DNA from: Pandoraea thiooxydans
Lineage (GTDB): Bacteria > Pseudomonadota > Gammaproteobacteria > Burkholderiales > Burkholderiaceae
Assembly (NCBI RefSeq): GCF_001931675.1
Contig: NZ_CP014839.1
Coordinates: forward strand, 1,364,001 to 1,428,000
DNA: 64,000 nucleotides
Direction of reading: 5' to 3'
In this document: one piece after another, positions 60,393 through 64,000 of the stretch
How the letters are laid out: every line of letters begins with the position of its first letter
Numbering within the stretch: position 1 is the first letter of the stretch
Notes under the pieces: generated by a model
Databases searched by the model: none
What the model was told of the DNA's origin: nothing
What the model saw: the letters and a program-made list of their open reading frames with translations, nothing else
Translations under genes and position numbers: made by a program

Positions 60393-61439
60393 ATGAACTA
60401 TCGATGGATTCTCGGCGCAGCGCTGCTCGCCGTGGGCACGGGCGCCGCCTTGGGCGCGCCGGCCAAGGACGCGGCACCGAGCGTGCTGGTCACGCTCACC
60501 GCCTTGCATCAGGGCAGCCTGGCGCGCACGGTCTCGGCCTACGGGGTGGTGCAGCCCGGGGCCGCGGGCCAGCGCACGGTGATGGCGCCGGCCTCGCAAA
60601 CGGTGGGCGCGGTGTACGTGCGCGCGGGCGAGGCCGTGGCCGCGGGCGCGCCGCTGCTGCGGCTGGTGCCCAGCCCCGAGACGGCCGCGGCCTACGCGCA
60701 GGCCCGCTCGGCGCAGCGGGTGGCCCAGCAGTTGGCCACGCGCACGCAGCAGATGTTCGCGCAGCACCTGGCCACCGCGCAGCAACTGGCCGATGCGCAG
60801 AAGGCCGCTGGCGACGCGCGCGCGACGCTGGCCGCGCTCGATGCGCAGGGCGCGAACGGGCCGACGGTGCTGCGCGCGCCGTTTCGCGCGATCGTGCTGC
60901 GCCTGTCGGCCGCGCCCGGGGCGCTGGTCTCGGCGGGCACCCCGCTGCTGGCGCTGGCCAGGCCCGAGGCCCTGGTGCTCAAGGTGGGGGTCACCCCCGC
61001 GCAGGCCGCGCTGATCCAGTCTGGCGAGTCGGCCAGCATCGCCGTGCCGGGCCAGGCGCAGCCCATCGCGGGCCGCGTCGAGCAGCGCGGCGCGATGATC
61101 GATCCGGCCAGCGGGCTGGTGCCGGTGCAGATCGGCGTGCCGGCCAATCGGTTGCTGCCCGGCCAGGCGGCCGAGGCCACCATCACGGTGGGCCGGACGC
61201 AGGGCTATGTGGTGCCGCATGCGGCGCTGCTGGCCGACGATCAGGGCGCGCCGTACGTGGTGCAGGCCAAGGGCGGCGCCGCGCGCAAGGTGCCGGTGCG
61301 GGTGCTGGGCACGCACGGCGACCAGGACGTGATCGCCGGGGCGGGCCTGGACGCGGGCCAGCCGCTGGTGCTCTCGGGCAACTACCAGCTCGATGACGGC
61401 ATGCACCTGCGGGTCGCAGCCCAGGGAGCGGCCAAATGA
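60393..61439 (+). CDS. RND periplasmic adaptor of second system
   Basis: A 348-residue membrane fusion protein with a signal peptide (MNYRWILGAALLAVGTGAALGAPAKD). Lipoyl halves are SLARTVSAYGVVQPGAAGQRTVMAPASQTVGAVYVRAGEAVAAGAPLLRL and VLRAPFRAIVLRLSAAPGALVSAGTPLLALA, flanking a short helical hairpin (about residues 95-140). Beta-barrel and membrane-proximal domains follow. The stop overlaps the pump start (ATGA). Confidence 0.9.
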   Translation: MNYRWILGAALLAVGTGAALGAPAKDAAPSVLVTLTALHQGSLARTVSAYGVVQPGAAGQRTVMAPASQTVGAVYVRAGEAVAAGAPLLRLVPSPETAAAYAQARSAQRVAQQLATRTQQMFAQHLATAQQLADAQKAAGDARATLAALDAQGANGPTVLRAPFRAIVLRLSAAPGALVSAGTPLLALARPEALVLKVGVTPAQAALIQSGESASIAVPGQAQPIAGRVEQRGAMIDPASGLVPVQIGVPANRLLPGQAAEATITVGRTQGYVVPHAALLADDQGAPYVVQAKGGAARKVPVRVLGTHGDQDVIAGAGLDAGQPLVLSGNYQLDDGMHLRVAAQGAAK

Positions 61440-64000
61440 CGCTCGCCGGCTGGCTTCACCGTTATCGCCTGCCGGTGCTGAGCGTGGCGTTCGTGCTCAC
61501 GATCGCCGGCATCTACGCGGCCATCAGCTTGCCGGTGGGCCTGTTCCCGCTGACCAGCTTCCCGCGCATTCGCATCGAGGTCGACGCGGGCAGCATGCCG
61601 GCGCGGCAGATGCTGGTCGATGTCACGCAGCCGCTGGAGGCGGCCGCGCGGGCGGTGCCCGGGGCGGTGGACGTGTCCTCGACGACCTCGCGCGGCTCGG
61701 CCGAGATCTTCGTGGACTTCCCGTGGGGCTCGGACATGAACCGGGCGCTGCTGAGCGTGGATGCGGCCTTCGCGCAGAAGCTGCCGGACCTGCCGGCGGG
61801 CACCGGGTACGATGCGATCCAGATGAGCCCGAACGTGATCATGCCGTTCGTCTCGTACGCGCTGCTCTCGGACCAGGTCTCGCCCGCGGCGTTGCGCCAG
61901 CTCGCGCGTCACCAGATCCTGCCGATGCTCACCGGCATCGCGGGCATCCGGCGCGTGGGGGTGCTCGGCGGCCAGACCCCGGAGGTGCAGGTGTCAGTGG
62001 CGCCGCAGACCCTGCAAAGCTACGGGCTGACGATCGACGACGTGGCCCACGCGCTGTCGGCCACCAACACGGTGGCCGCGGTCGGGCGCCTGGAGGACAA
62101 CGACCTGCTGTATCTGGCGGTGGCCAACAACGCCTTCACCTCGATCGAGTCGGTGCGCCGCGTGACGGTGCCCACCGCCGGCGGCGGCATCGTGCGGCTG
62201 GACCAGATCGCCCAGGTCAAGATGGGCTCGGCCCCGCAGTGGCTGCTGGTCGACGACAACGGCCACCCGGCGGTGACCTTCGACGTGTACCAGCAGGACC
62301 GGGCCGATTCGCTGGACCTGGCCCGCCAGGTGCAGCAGCGCCTGGACGCGTTCATGAAGACGCAGCCGGGCTCGATTCACCTGTATAAGTGGTACGACCA
62401 GACGCAGCTGGTGCGCTCCTCGATCGCCGCGCTCGAGGAGGCCATCGCCATCGGGCTGGTGTTTGCCGCGGGGGTGCTGTTCTGGTTCCTGCGCAATTGG
62501 CGGGTGACGGCCGTGGCGATGATCGTGGTGCCCATGTCGGTGCTGTGCAGCGTGCTGATCCTGTACCTGCTGGGCATGACCCTGAACATCATGACGCTGG
62601 GCGGGATTGCCGCGGCCATCGGCCTGCTCATCGACGACGTGATCGTGATGATCGAGCATATCGCGCGGCGCGTGGGCCACCCCGATCAGACCGACCCGCA
62701 TGCGGGGGTGCTGCACGCGGCGCGCGAATTCCTCTCGCCGCTGCTGGGCTCGACCCTGGCCACCACCATCATCTTCATCCCGCTGGCGTTTCTCTCGGGC
62801 ATCACCGGGGCGTTCTTCAAGTTCCTCTCGCTGACGATGGCCTCGTCGCTGATCATCTCGTTCCTGTTGACGGCCTTCACCGCGCCCTTGCTCGCGCGCG
62901 GCCTGGTCGACTTCAGCAAGTGGAAGGACCCCGGGCACGGCAAGGACACCTGGCTGCGGCGCACCCACGCGCGCCTGCTCGACAAGCTGTTTCGCGTGCC
63001 CCTGCTGATCCTGCCGGGGCTGCTGGTGCTCATCGGCTTCGGCTACCTGGCCTACCACCACGTGGGCACCGGCTTCCTGCCGCGCATGGACGAGGGCGGC
63101 TTCGTGCTGGACTATCAGACCGCGCCGGGCACCTCGCTGGGCGAGACCAACCGGGAGCTCGCCCAGGTCGAGGCGATCCTCAAGCACAACCCGTACGTCG
63201 ACACCTACTCGCGGCGCACCGGCGCGGGGCTCGGGGGCGACCTGAGCGAGACCTACCAGGGCGACTTCTTCGTGCATCTGACCGATGCGGCCAAGCGGCC
63301 CGACATCTGGCACGTGATGGACGACATCTCGGCCAAGGTCACGCAGCAGGTGCCGGGCATCGACTTCGATACGCACCAGCTGATGAGCGACATGATCGGC
63401 GACATGGTGGGGCGTCGCCAGCCGGTGGTGATCCAGCTGAGCGCGAAGGATCCGGGCGTGCTGGGGGCGGTGGCCCAGCGGGTGGCCGATGCGATCGGCA
63501 AGGTGCCGGGGATCGAGCCGGCCTCGGTCGACGACGGCGTGGTGCCGGCGGGCGACGCGCTGGAGATCCGGGTCGACCCGGCCGCGGCCGCGCTCAAGGG
63601 CATGACCCCGGCGCAGGTCAAGGCGCAGGTCTATCACTACCTGCACGGCGCGCTGGTCACCCGCTATCTGGGCACGGTCGAGGACGTGGGGGTGCGGCTG
63701 TGGCTCGCCGCGCCGCACACGCCGATCTACCGGGACGCGCTGGGCGCGCTGCCGCTGCGCGCGCCCAACGGGCAGCTGTTCACGCTGGGCACGGTGGCCA
63801 GCACGCGCTTCGTGGCCGGGCAGCCGCAGCTCACGCGCGACAACCTGCAGCAGATCGTGGCGGTGACCGCGCAGATCGGCGGCGGGCACGACCTGGGCTC
63901 GACCATTGCCGCGGTCAAGCACACGCTGGCCAAGCCCGGGCTGATCCCGCCCGGGGTCAGCTACACCTTCGGGGGCGCCTACAAGCAGCAGCAGATGGCG
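61436..64000 (+). CDS. RND efflux pump of second system, truncated by window end
   Basis: The first 855 residues of an RND permease. The TM4 proton-relay pair is D400-D401 (AIGLLIDDVIVMIEHIA). The opening MTLAGWLHRYRLPVLSVAFVLTIAGIYAAISLPVGLFPLTSFPRIRIEVDAGSMPARQ and TM helices at about 335-350, 358-378 and 385-405 are clear. It is related to, but clearly diverged from, the BlaI-controlled pump (LPVGLFPLTSFPRIRIEVDAG against TPVEVLPQFDFPQVSVTAHLP). Roughly 165 more residues should lie beyond the window. Confidence 0.93.
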   Translation, partial: MTLAGWLHRYRLPVLSVAFVLTIAGIYAAISLPVGLFPLTSFPRIRIEVDAGSMPARQMLVDVTQPLEAAARAVPGAVDVSSTTSRGSAEIFVDFPWGSDMNRALLSVDAAFAQKLPDLPAGTGYDAIQMSPNVIMPFVSYALLSDQVSPAALRQLARHQILPMLTGIAGIRRVGVLGGQTPEVQVSVAPQTLQSYGLTIDDVAHALSATNTVAAVGRLEDNDLLYLAVANNAFTSIESVRRVTVPTAGGGIVRLDQIAQVKMGSAPQWLLVDDNGHPAVTFDVYQQDRADSLDLARQVQQRLDAFMKTQPGSIHLYKWYDQTQLVRSSIAALEEAIAIGLVFAAGVLFWFLRNWRVTAVAMIVVPMSVLCSVLILYLLGMTLNIMTLGGIAAAIGLLIDDVIVMIEHIARRVGHPDQTDPHAGVLHAAREFLSPLLGSTLATTIIFIPLAFLSGITGAFFKFLSLTMASSLIISFLLTAFTAPLLARGLVDFSKWKDPGHGKDTWLRRTHARLLDKLFRVPLLILPGLLVLIGFGYLAYHHVGTGFLPRMDEGGFVLDYQTAPGTSLGETNRELAQVEAILKHNPYVDTYSRRTGAGLGGDLSETYQGDFFVHLTDAAKRPDIWHVMDDISAKVTQQVPGIDFDTHQLMSDMIGDMVGRRQPVVIQLSAKDPGVLGAVAQRVADAIGKVPGIEPASVDDGVVPAGDALEIRVDPAAAALKGMTPAQVKAQVYHYLHGALVTRYLGTVEDVGVRLWLAAPHTPIYRDALGALPLRAPNGQLFTLGTVASTRFVAGQPQLTRDNLQQIVAVTAQIGGGHDLGSTIAAVKHTLAKPGLIPPGVSYTFGGAYKQQQMA

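Noticed and set aside
59055-63922. Very long antisense frames (783 and 642 codons) opposite the second RND operon
   Set aside because: Same reason: low-complexity Arg/Ala/His translations opposite clearly conserved pump genes.

Overview
The window is 64 kb of a GC-rich chromosome whose gene content and gene styles (many LysR regulators, MHS/AAHS-type MFS carriers, a Lys/Ala-rich HU-like protein, aromatic catabolism, RND pumps) point to a betaproteobacterium of the Burkholderiales, probably Burkholderiaceae. The genus cannot be fixed from the sequence. No rRNA, tRNA, CRISPR array or prophage was seen. About 58 protein genes are called; both window edges cut genes (a thiolase at the left, an RND pump at the right).

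Layout. 0-6 kb: truncated thiolase, GcvA-like LysR, a cupin/flavin amine oxidase pair, an MFS carrier and a GNAT acetyltransferase. 6.1-7.5 kb: a complete IS110-family (IS1111-type) insertion sequence that sits between the GNAT gene and a divergent MocR regulator. 7.6-18.4 kb: a string of regulator-plus-target pairs (LysR/MFS, nitroreductase-DMT exporter/LysR, TetR-glycosyltransferase, ECF41 sigma factor with its AhpD-like partner and a recognisable ECF41 promoter). 18.5-25.2 kb: GntR-MFS-amidohydrolase operon, ClC channel, SDR/LysR pair, YciI-like protein.

25.4-32.2 kb: a five-gene operon in which every start overlaps the preceding stop or gene: BlaI-type repressor, short BlaR1-like M56 metallopeptidase without a penicillin sensor domain, then adaptor, RND pump and outer-membrane factor. 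An 18-bp perfect palindrome lies between the predicted -35 and -10 of its promoter. This protease/repressor-controlled efflux operon is the most novel-looking system here. A paralogous RND system without a local regulator begins at 59 kb.

34.2-41.3 kb: a six-gene hydrogenase-4-like membrane complex (HyfB-C-E-F-G-I order). The large subunit has lost all four [NiFe]-binding cysteines, and no ferredoxin or maturation gene is present, so this is an energy-converting hydrogenase-related (Ehr) complex rather than a hydrogenase. 41.6-45.1 kb: small RHH protein, RIO kinase, ilvD. 45.1-51.0 kb: a cobalt-type nitrile hydratase cluster with its beta and alpha subunits, activator, NiCoT cobalt importer, CobW-type GTPase and a GlxA-type regulator. 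51.5-54.1 kb: HU-like protein, a membrane TPR protein, a DUF1801 protein and IclR. 54.1-58.6 kb: an aromatic-ring degradation module (VOC dioxygenase, FAH-family hydrolase, MhpA-like monooxygenase, MFS). 59.0-64.0 kb: the second RND efflux operon, cut by the window end.
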